Source of the DNA: Leisingera sp. ANG-M1
GTDB taxonomy: Bacteria; Pseudomonadota; Alphaproteobacteria; Rhodobacterales; Rhodobacteraceae
Assembly (NCBI RefSeq): GCF_000813745.1
Contig: NZ_JWLC01000035.1
Location: forward strand, 1 to 63,387
Length of the DNA: 63,387 nucleotides
Reading direction: 5' to 3'
The stretch's first letter is position 1; each line of letters opens with the position of its first letter. A program made the translations under genes and the position numbers. Positions 43,669 to 53,049 of this stretch are shown piece by piece. Under the pieces are notes generated by a model that did no database searches, had not been told where the DNA came from, and saw nothing but the letters and a program-made list of their open reading frames with translations.

Positions 43669-46389
43669 ATGCGGCGCCTCTCCTTTCAGAAAATGGGCAT
43701 CACTCCTAAGATCGCCCTTGCCGCGGCAGCGCTCGGGGTGCTCTCGGGGCTGGTCCTCGGCGTTTTCACCCTGGTTCTGGAAAGCAGCCAGCGGGTTGAG
43801 ACCGCGCGGCTCAACGCCGACCGGGTGGTGCGCGCCACCCTGCCCCGGGCCGAGGTCGCCTATTGGGAGGTCGACGTGCCGGACGTCGGCGCCATCCTTA
43901 CCGGTCTGCTAGCGGACCCAGTGATCACAAGGGTCTGGATCGAAGACCCTCTGCTCACGGACGCGCTGCGCAAAAGCACCGGCCTGGGCGACCTCTCGGC
44001 CGCAGACCCGCCGCCTGCAGGCCCGCCGCTGATCGCCCGCCTCCTTGGCATGCCCGGCAACGAAGCCGAAACCCACAGCTACCCGCTCCTCAGCCCGCGC
44101 GACGGCTCCGAAATCGGCCGCCTGAACGTCACCTTCTCCTTCCACGGCGTGCAGGTGGAAATGGTAGCCCGCGGCTTTGTGGTGCTGGGCTCCAGCATCC
44201 TGCAGACGCTGCTGGTGACCGCCGTCATCTTCCTGGCCATGCAGCAGACCGTGATCCGCCCCATCGCCCGGCTGCAATCCGCCGCACTGCGGGTGCGCGA
44301 CGGCCACCGGTTCGAGCTCAAGGGCCGCGACCGGAAGCTGTTCGACGTCAGCCGCCGCGACGAGATCTCCCGCCTTGCCCGCGCTTTCCACCGCACCGTG
44401 GGCGAACTGGAGGAAAGCCGCGACAACCTGCAAGGTCTAGTTGATGAGCGCACTCGCGAGCTGGTCACTGCCCGCAACGAGGCAGTCGAGGCTTCGCAGG
44501 CCAAATCCACCTTCCTGGCAAATATGAGCCACGAACTCAGAACCCCGATGAACGCCATCATCGGCCTGTCGGAAATCCTCCAGCGTGACGGCTACACCGA
44601 CCAGACCCACCGCCACCTGACCGACATGCGTGCCGCCGCGGCGCATCTGTCGCAGAATATCGACTCGGTGCTGGACCTCTCCAAGATCGAGGCGGGGGAG
44701 CTGAAGCTGGAACAGGTCTGGTTCCCGCTGGACGAGTTCCTCGACACGGTGATGATCCAGACCCGCGCGCTGATGCAGGACAAGCCGGTCCGCCTCAGTT
44801 GGGATTACGACCCGGCCTTGCCAAGCAGCATCTGCGCCGACCCTCTGCGGCTGCGGCAGGTGATGATGAACTTCGCGTCCAACGCGGTGAAATTCACCAG
44901 CCAGGGTGAAATCCGGCTTGAGGCCGGTTGCACCGCGGGGCCGGATGGCACAACCCGCCTGTCGCTGCGGGTCCGCGACACCGGCATCGGCATCTCCCCT
45001 GCCGAACTGGAGGAGATTTTCAAACCTTTCGGCCAGGCTGACAATTCCACCACCCGGCAATACGGAGGTACCGGCCTTGGCCTGTCGATTGCCCAGCGTC
45101 TGGTACAGCAGATGGGCGGCCGGCTGGAGGTTGACAGCACCAAGGGCGTAGGCTCTTGTTTCACCCTGCATCTGCAAGTGCCCGCCCGGATGCCGCCCCC
45201 CCCGCGCGCGCGCGCAGGGCAGCTGCGCCTCCTGGGCACCACCGGGCCACTGCAGCAGATCCGCACCATGGCCGCGCGCGCAGGCTACGCGCTGGCAGAT
45301 AATCCCGCCGCGCCCCGGGTCACGATTGCCGAAGACGCCCTCACCTTCGCGCCCGCACCTCAGGACACCCCCGCCAGCCGCATCGCGCTGCCGGTCACCC
45401 ACAGCGAGTTTCTGACCGCCATGCAAGGACTCGACCACAGCGGTTGGCAATCCTCCGGCCGGCCGGCCCCTTTGGCCGGGCGCGAGCTGCTTGTGGTCGA
45501 GGACGACCGCATCAACCTCTCTGTCTTCGTCTCCCTGACCGAGGGCCTGGGCGCTAAGGTCCGTACCGCCCGCAACGGGCTTGAGGCTGTGGAGCAAGCC
45601 GCCTGCGCCCTGCCGGATCTGATCGTGATGGATCTGCATATGCCCTTGATGGACGGGCACCAGGCCTTTCAGGTTCTCAAAACTGAACACGGAGAGCAGT
45701 TGCCGCCAGTTGTTGCGGCTTCGGCCAACGCAACCTCGGAGGAGCATCGGCGCTGCACCGAAGCGGGTTTTGCCGGCTTCCTTTCCAAACCGGTAGACCC
45801 GGCGCGGCTGGAGGAAGCGCTGGTGCAGCTTTTGGCAGAAGACCGGCGGCCAACGGGTCTCAACCAAGCCAAGGGCCGTTTGTTTGCGGGGGGCGATGAG
45901 GCGCTTTACCAGCAGAACCTGATGAGGTTTCGTGAACGGCTCAAGGATTGGACGTTGCACTTGTCCCAGCCGGAACAAACACGCAGTGCGGCAGGCATTG
46001 CAGAACTCCTGCATGTGATCCGCGGCGCTGCCGGAACGGTTGGAGCCAGCGGTTTGGCCCGTTTGGCAGCGCAGGCAGAATCCGGGCAGGCAGAGGCAGA
46101 GGATTTGCTGCCGGTTATGCGCGCCCTTTCGCTGGAGCTGACAAACATCGGGGCAAAGCCCGACAGCGCCGGGCCTGCCGCGGTACCGGCCGTCCAACTG
46201 GCCCAATTGATTGAAAACAACGATGTCGCGGCGTTGGGCGTAGCTAGGGAGTTGCTGCGGGCTCAAAACGGCAACGTGCCCGAAGCTCAGTGCAACGATC
46301 TTCTCAGTGCATTAGAACGATTGGATTTTCCGTCAGCCCGTGCCGCGCTGGAGATCCTTGCGCATGGGCTTCAGGACGACCGGAACTGA
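43669..46389 (+). CDS. Hybrid sensor histidine kinase with receiver and Hpt domains
   Basis: The 906-residue protein has membrane segments at about residues 14-37 and 170-192 around a periplasmic domain, then HAMP (about 193-246). The kinase part follows with H288 in NMSHELRTP, the N box at N405, and DTGIGIS (D437). A receiver domain has D655 and K707, and an Hpt-like end has H782 in [14 protein letters not shown] full phosphorelay from H288 to D655 to H782 is therefore possible. The periplasmic part may contact the adjacent binding protein. Its last 19 bases overlap the end of the convergent LysR/receiver gene, its likely target. Confidence 0.9.
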   Translation: MRRLSFQKMGITPKIALAAAALGVLSGLVLGVFTLVLESSQRVETARLNADRVVRATLPRAEVAYWEVDVPDVGAILTGLLADPVITRVWIEDPLLTDALRKSTGLGDLSAADPPPAGPPLIARLLGMPGNEAETHSYPLLSPRDGSEIGRLNVTFSFHGVQVEMVARGFVVLGSSILQTLLVTAVIFLAMQQTVIRPIARLQSAALRVRDGHRFELKGRDRKLFDVSRRDEISRLARAFHRTVGELEESRDNLQGLVDERTRELVTARNEAVEASQAKSTFLANMSHELRTPMNAIIGLSEILQRDGYTDQTHRHLTDMRAAAAHLSQNIDSVLDLSKIEAGELKLEQVWFPLDEFLDTVMIQTRALMQDKPVRLSWDYDPALPSSICADPLRLRQVMMNFASNAVKFTSQGEIRLEAGCTAGPDGTTRLSLRVRDTGIGISPAELEEIFKPFGQADNSTTRQYGGTGLGLSIAQRLVQQMGGRLEVDSTKGVGSCFTLHLQVPARMPPPPRARAGQLRLLGTTGPLQQIRTMAARAGYALADNPAAPRVTIAEDALTFAPAPQDTPASRIALPVTHSEFLTAMQGLDHSGWQSSGRPAPLAGRELLVVEDDRINLSVFVSLTEGLGAKVRTARNGLEAVEQAACALPDLIVMDLHMPLMDGHQAFQVLKTEHGEQLPPVVAASANATSEEHRRCTEAGFAGFLSKPVDPARLEEALVQLLAEDRRPTGLNQAKGRLFAGGDEALYQQNLMRFRERLKDWTLHLSQPEQTRSAAGIAELLHVIRGAAGTVGASGLARLAAQAESGQAEAEDLLPVMRALSLELTNIGAKPDSAGPAAVPAVQLAQLIENNDVAALGVARELLRAQNGNVPEAQCNDLLSALERLDFPSARAALEILAHGLQDDRN

Positions 46390-47183
46390 TCGATCTCGCC
46401 CGCAAGACGGGCCAGAATTCCCTCAGCCCGTTCCAAGCGGTCGGCCCGGCGTGACAACAGATCTGACAAGGCCGCGGTGGATTGGCGCAGCTCGATGTGG
46501 GTACGGATCCGGGCACGCAGCACAGCCGGCACAACCGGACGGGAAATGAAATCGCAGGCTCCCAGCTCAAGGCCGCGGGTTTCGTCATCGGGGTCATCCA
46601 GGCTTGTCACGAAAATTACCGGGATGTCGGCGAGACTGGCGGTGGCCTTGATCTGGCGGCAGGTTTCATATCCGTCCATACCCGGCATGCGGATATCCAG
46701 CAAAATCAGATCCACGGTGTTGCCTGACAGATAGGACAACGCCTTCTGCCCCGAGGTTTGGGCAATCACCCGATAGCTGCCGCACAGCAGGCCATGCAGA
46801 TGGTGGATGTTCTGGGGCGTGTCATCGACAACCAGAAGAGACGGAAGGTCTTCGCTGTCAGGCGGCGGCACCAGATCTGCCGCACCGGCTGGCCGGCTTG
46901 CGGCTTCACCGGCCAGTTCCTGTGCCAAAGCGGCGATGGCCCAAAGATTGGGGGATACCGTACTGAAAAACTGCTCCCCCAGCAGGCCCATCGCAGCCCG
47001 GTTGGCATCACGTGCGAAAAGTGTAACTCCAAGATGCGCCTCTAGAGCCCGGATTTGGCGGCTCACAGCCTCACGCGAGACATTCAGTTCTTCTGCTGCG
47101 GCAGTAAATGAGCCCAGCCGGGCCGCCGCTTCGAAGGCCACCAGCGAAGTCAGCGGAGGCAGTTTCTTTTTCAGATGTGTCAT
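46371..47183 (-). CDS. LysR-type helix-turn-helix fused to a receiver domain
   Basis: The 270-residue protein starts with a LysR DNA-binding domain (residues 8-67: [42 protein letters not shown]). A linker to about 113 leads to a CheY-like receiver: acidic pair D120-D121, phosphoacceptor D163 in [12 protein letters not shown]193. The conserved lysine is replaced by arginine (R215 in DFISRPV). A coiled-coil-like tail covers 235-265. The LysR effector domain is missing. The usual response regulator has the receiver first, so the order is reversed as well. It is probably phosphorylated by the kinase at 43669. GTG or other starts seem unlikely. Confidence 0.85.
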   Translation of the reverse strand: MTHLKKKLPPLTSLVAFEAAARLGSFTAAAEELNVSREAVSRQIRALEAHLGVTLFARDANRAAMGLLGEQFFSTVSPNLWAIAALAQELAGEAASRPAGAADLVPPPDSEDLPSLLVVDDTPQNIHHLHGLLCGSYRVIAQTSGQKALSYLSGNTVDLILLDIRMPGMDGYETCRQIKATASLADIPVIFVTSLDDPDDETRGLELGACDFISRPVVPAVLRARIRTHIELRQSTAALSDLLSRRADRLERAEGILARLAGEIDQFRSS

Positions 47184-47530
47184 GGGAAGCCATCTGACGC
47201 GAAACCGCCTGTCCGCTCAATAGACGGTGAGGATTTTCCAGCCTTGAACGTCCGGCGCTTGCCAGTTTTCCTTGGCACACATTGAACCGGGTCCGGACAA
47301 GAAGCCCTTGGAAACCGATTGCAGCTGTTACCGCTTCGTGGAAACGTCATATAGAGCCGCGTCTGGGACAGCGATGCCGGAAATGGCCGGATGATCGAGG
47401 CTTCATGCGCGGGCGCAATTTTGCAAAGGCCGCGGTTGCATCAAAGGGATTGGCGGCAAGATTGGTGCCACCTCCCCGGAACAGCTCAGGTCAGGACGGC
47501 TTCGGGCCGGCCGCGCCAATAGCGTCAGTT
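47184..47530. other. 347-base gap without a gene
   Basis: I see no coding pattern, RNA gene or strong hairpin between the LysR/receiver gene and the end of the GGDEF-EAL gene. It presumably holds the promoter of the former. Confidence 0.45.
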
Positions 47531-49522
47531 TTATGCCCGCTGCCCTTTCCTTTCCTGCAGGAGCATTTGCAGTGCACCGTCCGCTGGCACGGGGCGGCCG
47601 AAAAAATAGCCCTGGTACTGATCGCAGGCAAGCTGATCAAGCAGCTCGGCATGGCGCTGGCTTTCGACGCCTTCGACCGTTACCTTCAGCCCAAGCTTCC
47701 CTCCAAGTGTAACAATTGTTTCGATAATTTCCCTGTAGCGGGCGTTATCAAAGTCAAACCCTTCCAGGAAAACCCGGTCAATTTTCAGCTTGTCAAAATC
47801 ATACTTCCAAAGGTAGCCAAGACTGGAATAACCGGTTCCAAAGTCATCCATTGCAATGGAAATCCCCAACCGTTTCAGGGCTACAAGCTGGTTTGACACG
47901 CATTCCTCATCTGAGATCAGAAGGCTTTCGGTGATTTCCAGCTCCAGGCGGCTTGCCGGGAAATCATGTTCCGTCAGCATATGCTCAACCATCTCGTCCA
48001 TATCGCCGGATTTAAACTGTGCGGGTGACAAGTTGATGGAGAGGCCGATGTCTTCCGGCCATTGCTTTGCCGCGGTTATCGCCTTGGAGAACATTTGCCG
48101 CCCCAAATCCTGAATGAGGCCTGCCTCCTCAGCGACGGGAATAAACTCGCTGGGTGAAATCCGCTTGCCGCAATTGTCGTTGATGCGCAGCAGCGCTTCA
48201 AAACCGACGATGGCGCGGGAGTGTTGTGCGACCAAGGGCTGATAGTGAATGTCAAATTCCGACTTGCTGACCACTTCCCGGATGCGGCGTTCGACCTCGC
48301 GGCGGCGGAGCATGGCGACATCCAGCTCCCGGAAGTAGGGCTGCCTGTTGTTCCGGCCAAGGCTTTTCGCGTGGTAAAGCGCAAGGTCGGCTGCATGCAG
48401 CGATTGCTGTGTGTCGGATTGGGCGCCGGCCAGGTACTGGCCGATACTGACGCTGGCCTGAATTGTCGTGCCTCTATAGGTGAAAGGCTGCCGTGCGCCA
48501 GCCAGGATCCTGTCTCCGATCTGCGCGAGGTCCGCCTCGCTGGCATTCGGCATCGCAATCACGAACTCGTCCCCGCCCATGCGCCCGACAAGATCGCCGC
48601 TTCGGGTTTGGGAAACAAGTAACGATGCGATATGCGAAAGAAAGGCGTCGCCAAATTCATGGCCGTGCAGATCGTTGATATACTTGAACTTATCGACATC
48701 CAGGAAGAAGATGCCGATCTCATTGTACTGTGTTCTGTCGGAGAACCTCGCATGGATTTCAGCATTCAGCGTTTGGCGGTTCAAGGCGCCGGTCAACGCA
48801 TCCTGCCTGCTGGCCTTGCGCAGATGCTCCTTCTGGGAAAAGGTCTCTTCTCGCTTCCAGACGTAGGCAAGCGTAGGCAGCGCGTACACCAGCGCAAAAA
48901 CGATCGGCAGGATGGACCCAACCCACTCCAGCAGTTCTTTGTACGGTGCGGCAATGTCCGACTTATCCAGATACAGGTGAATGACTCCCAGTGTCTCTCC
49001 GCTGGCATGTTTTGCGGGGACATAGGCATCAACAAAGACATCCACCCCGCCCCTGCGGTTGCTGCGCTCAATCACCACGACCTGGGGGCTGTCTGATGCT
49101 GCGACTTGTGCCGCAGTTTCGTTAACAGGGTAATTCTCGCTGTTTTCCAAGACGCCGTCATCGGCAGTGTACTGGATCCGCCCTTCAGCGTCATAGACAT
49201 TGAAGGCATAGGCGTTGGCGAAAGAAATAGCCGCGTTGATGACTTCGCTTTGCTGCGCGCTCAGGGCATTGCCGGTTAACAGGCTGTCTGCATTGGCGGG
49301 CAGGGACGCCTGGAACCCTTCGGCCCAAGCCATGGCATCCATGCGCGCATGATTTTCAAGAGCCTTCCCGATTGCGTCATTGAGAAACAGATGCACGCCG
49401 TAAAGGAGCGCACCGGTCAGAGCGACGAGAAAAAACACTGGCACTAGAAACCTGCCCCCAGGGAAGGCGTGCTTGAATCGTTTGACCGGCAACCGCAAGT
49501 ATTTTGCTTTTTGTCCCAACAT
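47531..49522 (-). CDS. Membrane GGDEF-EAL protein (cyclic-di-GMP turnover)
   Basis: The 663-residue protein has membrane segments at about residues 24-46 and 203-222. These enclose a periplasmic sensor domain. The cytosolic part has the GGDEF motif at 316-320, with the inhibitory site RSGD at 307-310, and an EAL domain from E442 in FEALLR. The EAL domain keeps NLSPAQF, ELEITESLL, DDFGTGYSS, LKIDRVF, VTVEGVES and QGYFFGRP. Both catalytic sites look intact, so it could make and degrade cyclic-di-GMP. It stands alone, and its signal is unknown. Confidence 0.92.
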   Translation of the reverse strand: MLGQKAKYLRLPVKRFKHAFPGGRFLVPVFFLVALTGALLYGVHLFLNDAIGKALENHARMDAMAWAEGFQASLPANADSLLTGNALSAQQSEVINAAISFANAYAFNVYDAEGRIQYTADDGVLENSENYPVNETAAQVAASDSPQVVVIERSNRRGGVDVFVDAYVPAKHASGETLGVIHLYLDKSDIAAPYKELLEWVGSILPIVFALVYALPTLAYVWKREETFSQKEHLRKASRQDALTGALNRQTLNAEIHARFSDRTQYNEIGIFFLDVDKFKYINDLHGHEFGDAFLSHIASLLVSQTRSGDLVGRMGGDEFVIAMPNASEADLAQIGDRILAGARQPFTYRGTTIQASVSIGQYLAGAQSDTQQSLHAADLALYHAKSLGRNNRQPYFRELDVAMLRRREVERRIREVVSKSEFDIHYQPLVAQHSRAIVGFEALLRINDNCGKRISPSEFIPVAEEAGLIQDLGRQMFSKAITAAKQWPEDIGLSINLSPAQFKSGDMDEMVEHMLTEHDFPASRLELEITESLLISDEECVSNQLVALKRLGISIAMDDFGTGYSSLGYLWKYDFDKLKIDRVFLEGFDFDNARYREIIETIVTLGGKLGLKVTVEGVESQRHAELLDQLACDQYQGYFFGRPVPADGALQMLLQERKGQRA

Positions 49523-49759
49523 GCAGGCACAATCGGGCGGCCACTCTTAAAATGGGATTTTCGGGGGCGATAAAAGAAAATAAAACTGAACATCCGCAGA
49601 GAGTGCTTGTCCCCCTGCGGTGTTCGAAAAGCGTTCGCTTCCAAAGCAATCGCCAGGATCAATGAAGTTATCGTTTCTGCAGGGCTGCGCTTTGTGGAAG
49701 GCCCCGGGCACTATGTGTGCTTTTGGTTCCTTTATGGCCGCATGTTCACTTGGTCCCGC

Positions 49760-51598
49760 TTACCTGGCCACAGCAAGGCCCTGCATGCCCCGCGCGCTGG
49801 AGGCCCCGCCAAGGGAACTGTCAGAATTGACATAGCTGGCGGAGAGGTAGCCCTCGCTCCAGGCTCCGGAAAACCCCAGGTCATGGCCTTTGCTGCGCAA
49901 GGCCTCCGCAATTGCCGGATCAACCCGGTCCTCGATGTTCAGCCTGCCGGGATGGGCCTGGCGCGGAAAGAAGGAGTTCGGCCAGTGCAGAGAGTGGAAG
50001 CCCGGCGCGTCGATGGCCTGCTGCGGCGTCTGGCCCAGAACCAAATGCCGGATCAGAAAGGCAAGCTGCCATTGATCCTGCTTGTCGCCCCCAGGGGTTC
50101 CGCAGGCCATGTAGCCGGATCCGTCCGCGCGGGTGACGATTGTGGGCGTCAGCGTGGTGCGCGGGCGTTTTCCCGGTGCCAGGGCGTCCGGCGCCTTGGG
50201 GTCCAGGCGCATCATCTGCAGCCGTGTTCCCAGGCAGACCCCAAGCTCTGGGATCACCGGCGAGGATTTCATCCATCCGCCTGACGGTGTTGCCGACACC
50301 AGGTTGCCCCAGCGATCGGCCACGTTGATATGGCAAGTGTCGCCGCGGACAACCCCGTTGCGGCCTTCCGCCGGCAGGTCATCCTTGGCCACCGTCGGCT
50401 CGCCGATCCCGGCCGCCGCCAGTGTTGCGGCATCCATCTTGATGCGGCAGGCAGCGTCATAATCGACAGGGCAGCCAAAACCAGGGATCTGCCCTGGGTT
50501 CCAGGCATTGTTTGCTGTCTCATTGATCAACTCCGCCCGCTGGGCGGCGTAACCGTCACTCAGGAGTTGCTCCAGCGGCACTTTCACAAAATCCGGATCG
50601 CCGTAGAAACACTCTCTGTCGGCATAGGCTAGCTTCATCGCTTCAGTCAGCAAGTGATAAAATCCGGCGCCGTCCCGCAGCTGCTCCAGGCCCTTTGCCT
50701 TGAGGATCTGGACCGCCTGAAGCATCGCCGGGCCCTGGCTCCAGGGTCCGCACTTCTGGATCTGGTACTCGCCAAGCCCGGCTGAGACCGGTTCCTCATA
50801 GGCGGCCGACCAGCCGGCCAAGTCCTCTGCCGTGATCAGCCCGCCATTGCGTTGGCCGGTGATGTCGAGGAAGGACTGCGTGGCGCAGAATTCGCTGATG
50901 GCCTCCGCCACAAACCCCGCTTTCCAGCAGGTGCGCGCCGCTTCGATCTGCGCTTGCCGGTCCGGCCCGGCAGCCTGGGCCTCGGCCAGAACCCGCTGCC
51001 AGGTGGCGCCCAAGGCGGGGTTTTTCAGGAAAGACCCGACCTCCGGCAAAGCGCCGCCGGGCAGGTAAACCGCGGCATTGCTGTGCCATTCACTGCGGAA
51101 CAGGCCTTCCATCAGGCGGATCGCCTTGGCCAGCCGCGGCACGCAAGGCACCCCCTGCAAGGCGTAACCGATCGCAGGCTCCATGATGGTGTCCAGCGGC
51201 AGCGAGCCACAGTCGCGCAACAGCAGCATCCAGGCATCAAACGCCCCGGGGATGGCGGCCGCCAAAAGCCCGGTGCCCGGGATTGTGCTGATGCCCAAAT
51301 CTTCAAACTTCTGTATCGTCGCGGCGGCCGGTGCCGGGGCCTGGCCGCAGATCACCCGGGTCCGCCCCTTGGCCGCATCATGCAGCATGATCGGCACTTC
51401 ACCCAAGGGACCGTTCAGATGCGGTTCCGCCACCTGCAGCACCAGCCCGGCTGCCACCGCGCCGTCAAAGGCATTGCCTCCCAGCTCCAGCATCCGCATT
51501 GCAGTCTGCGCCGCCAGCCAATGGGTGGAACCCGCGGCGCCGAAGTGGCCGCGCACGTCGGGGCGGGTGGTGAAAGGCGGGTTGAAAGGATCCGTCAT
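49760..51598 (-). CDS. Gamma-glutamyltransferase-family amidohydrolase (Ntn hydrolase)
   Basis: The 612-residue protein follows the GGT pattern: STHWLAAQTAMRMLELGGNAFDGAVAAGLVLQV, LNGPLGEVPIM, and the self-cleaving threonine in VRGDTCHINVADRWGNLVSATPSGGW. It ends with GYMACGTPGGDKQDQWQLAFL. It lacks a signal peptide, unlike classic GGT, so it should act in the cytosol. GGT relatives without a signal include HpxW, which hydrolyses oxamate. The glutamate-binding loop GPGG is GPLG here. It is the last gene of a leftward operon after aldehyde dehydrogenase and aminotransferase. An acyl amide or gamma-glutamyl amide is the likely substrate. Confidence 0.8.
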   Translation of the reverse strand: MTDPFNPPFTTRPDVRGHFGAAGSTHWLAAQTAMRMLELGGNAFDGAVAAGLVLQVAEPHLNGPLGEVPIMLHDAAKGRTRVICGQAPAPAAATIQKFEDLGISTIPGTGLLAAAIPGAFDAWMLLLRDCGSLPLDTIMEPAIGYALQGVPCVPRLAKAIRLMEGLFRSEWHSNAAVYLPGGALPEVGSFLKNPALGATWQRVLAEAQAAGPDRQAQIEAARTCWKAGFVAEAISEFCATQSFLDITGQRNGGLITAEDLAGWSAAYEEPVSAGLGEYQIQKCGPWSQGPAMLQAVQILKAKGLEQLRDGAGFYHLLTEAMKLAYADRECFYGDPDFVKVPLEQLLSDGYAAQRAELINETANNAWNPGQIPGFGCPVDYDAACRIKMDAATLAAAGIGEPTVAKDDLPAEGRNGVVRGDTCHINVADRWGNLVSATPSGGWMKSSPVIPELGVCLGTRLQMMRLDPKAPDALAPGKRPRTTLTPTIVTRADGSGYMACGTPGGDKQDQWQLAFLIRHLVLGQTPQQAIDAPGFHSLHWPNSFFPRQAHPGRLNIEDRVDPAIAEALRSKGHDLGFSGAWSEGYLSASYVNSDSSLGGASSARGMQGLAVAR

Positions 51599-51601
51599 GA
51601 T

Positions 51602-53035
51602 TTACCCCAGCACATGGGCGCATTTGATCTGCGTATAAAACTCCTGGACATAAGGTCCCTGTTCCTTGGGACCATAGCCCGAGGCCTTGCGTCCGCCAAA
51701 GGCGGCCCGGTAGTCGCCGCCCGAGGTCGGCAGGTTGACGGTCACCATGCCGGTGTCCGAGTGGCGTTTGAAATGCTGCGCGTGTTTCAGGGACTGGGTA
51801 TAGATCGCGGCGACGAGGCCGAATTCGGTGTCATTGGCGAGCGCCAGCGCGTGATCGTAATCATCCGCCGGGATCACACAGCCGATGGGGCCGAAGATCT
51901 CCTCCTGCGCGATGCTCATGCTGTTGTCCGCATCAGCAAAAACCGCGGGCGAAAAGTAGAAACCGTCGTGCTCCCGCTGCAGCCGTTCGCCGCCGGTGGT
52001 CAAAGTGGCACCGGCCGCCCTGCCCTGGCTGATGTAATGCTCATTAGTGCGCAGCTGGCTTTCATCCACCACCGGCCCGATCACCGTATCCGCCGCCAAG
52101 GCATGGCCGACGCGCGCCGATTGCACTTTGGCGGTCAGGCGGCTCACGAATTCATCATAAACGCCCCTGGTCACGATAAAGCGGCTGGAAGCTGTGCATT
52201 TCTGCCCGGTGCCGGTGTAAAGCCCGGCAAAGGCCCCGGCGATGGCCGCCTCCATATCGGCGTCATCCAGCACCACCATCGGGCTCTTGCCGCCCAGCTC
52301 CAGCTGGATCTTGGCAAAATGTTCAACAGCCTGGCTGGCAAGGCGGCGCCCCACTCCGGTTGAGCCGGTGAAGGAGATCCCCTTGACCCGCTTGTCGGTC
52401 ACCAAGGCATTGGCCACCCGGCCCGGCGACATCACCAGGTTGACCACCCCGTGCGGCACGCCGCAGCGGTGCAGGATATCCACCAGCGCCCAGGCGCTGG
52501 CCGGCACCAGCGAGGCCGGCTTAAACACCACCGTGTTGCCGTAGGCCAGGGCCGGCGCGATTTTCCAGGCCGGGATGGCGATCGGGAAGTTCCAGGGGGT
52601 GATGATGCCCACCACGCCCAGCGGCTCGCGGATCACCTCGACCTCGGCGCCATCGCGGATCGAGTCCAGCTTGTCGCCGCGGTCGCGCAGGCACTCGCCG
52701 GCGTAAAACCGGAACAGCTGCGCCGCGCGGATGACTTCGCCAGTGGCATCAGCGCGCGTCTTGCCCTCTTCGCGGGCCAGCAGCTCTCCCAGTTCCTCCT
52801 TGCGGGCAAACAGCTCGGCCGACACCGCATAGAGGATCTCAGCGCGCCGTGCGACATTGGTGACCCGCCAGGCCGGGAACGCCTGGCTGGCTGCCTCGAT
52901 TGCGTCTTCCATCTGGGCTTCGCCGCCATTGGCATAAATGCCCACGGTGTCCGAGACATCCGACGGGTTGATGTTGATGTTTTCTGCAGCCCCAGCAACC
53001 CACTCGCCGCCGATCAGGTTCTTGAACAGTTCCAT
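51602..53035 (-). CDS. NAD(P)-dependent aldehyde dehydrogenase
   Basis: The 477-residue protein shows TPWNFPIAIPAWKIAPALAYGN, FTGSTGVGRRLASQ, the general base in LELGGKSPMVVLDDAD, and the nucleophile cysteine in GQKCTASSRF. These motifs fit the aldehyde dehydrogenases near KGSADH (2-oxoglutarate semialdehyde) and succinate-semialdehyde enzymes. It should oxidise the aldehyde made by the neighbouring aminotransferase. Three bases separate it from the GGT-family gene and 14 from the aminotransferase. Confidence 0.88.
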   Translation of the reverse strand: MELFKNLIGGEWVAGAAENININPSDVSDTVGIYANGGEAQMEDAIEAASQAFPAWRVTNVARRAEILYAVSAELFARKEELGELLAREEGKTRADATGEVIRAAQLFRFYAGECLRDRGDKLDSIRDGAEVEVIREPLGVVGIITPWNFPIAIPAWKIAPALAYGNTVVFKPASLVPASAWALVDILHRCGVPHGVVNLVMSPGRVANALVTDKRVKGISFTGSTGVGRRLASQAVEHFAKIQLELGGKSPMVVLDDADMEAAIAGAFAGLYTGTGQKCTASSRFIVTRGVYDEFVSRLTAKVQSARVGHALAADTVIGPVVDESQLRTNEHYISQGRAAGATLTTGGERLQREHDGFYFSPAVFADADNSMSIAQEEIFGPIGCVIPADDYDHALALANDTEFGLVAAIYTQSLKHAQHFKRHSDTGMVTVNLPTSGGDYRAAFGGRKASGYGPKEQGPYVQEFYTQIKCAHVLG

Positions 53036-53049
53036 GTCACCCCTCCCAA

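Noticed and set aside
44437..46266. Leftward 609-residue open frame
   Set aside because: It is antisense to the hybrid kinase, which has all its catalytic motifs.
50852..52363. Rightward 503-residue open frame
   Set aside because: It is antisense to the GGT-family and aldehyde dehydrogenase genes and has no domain.
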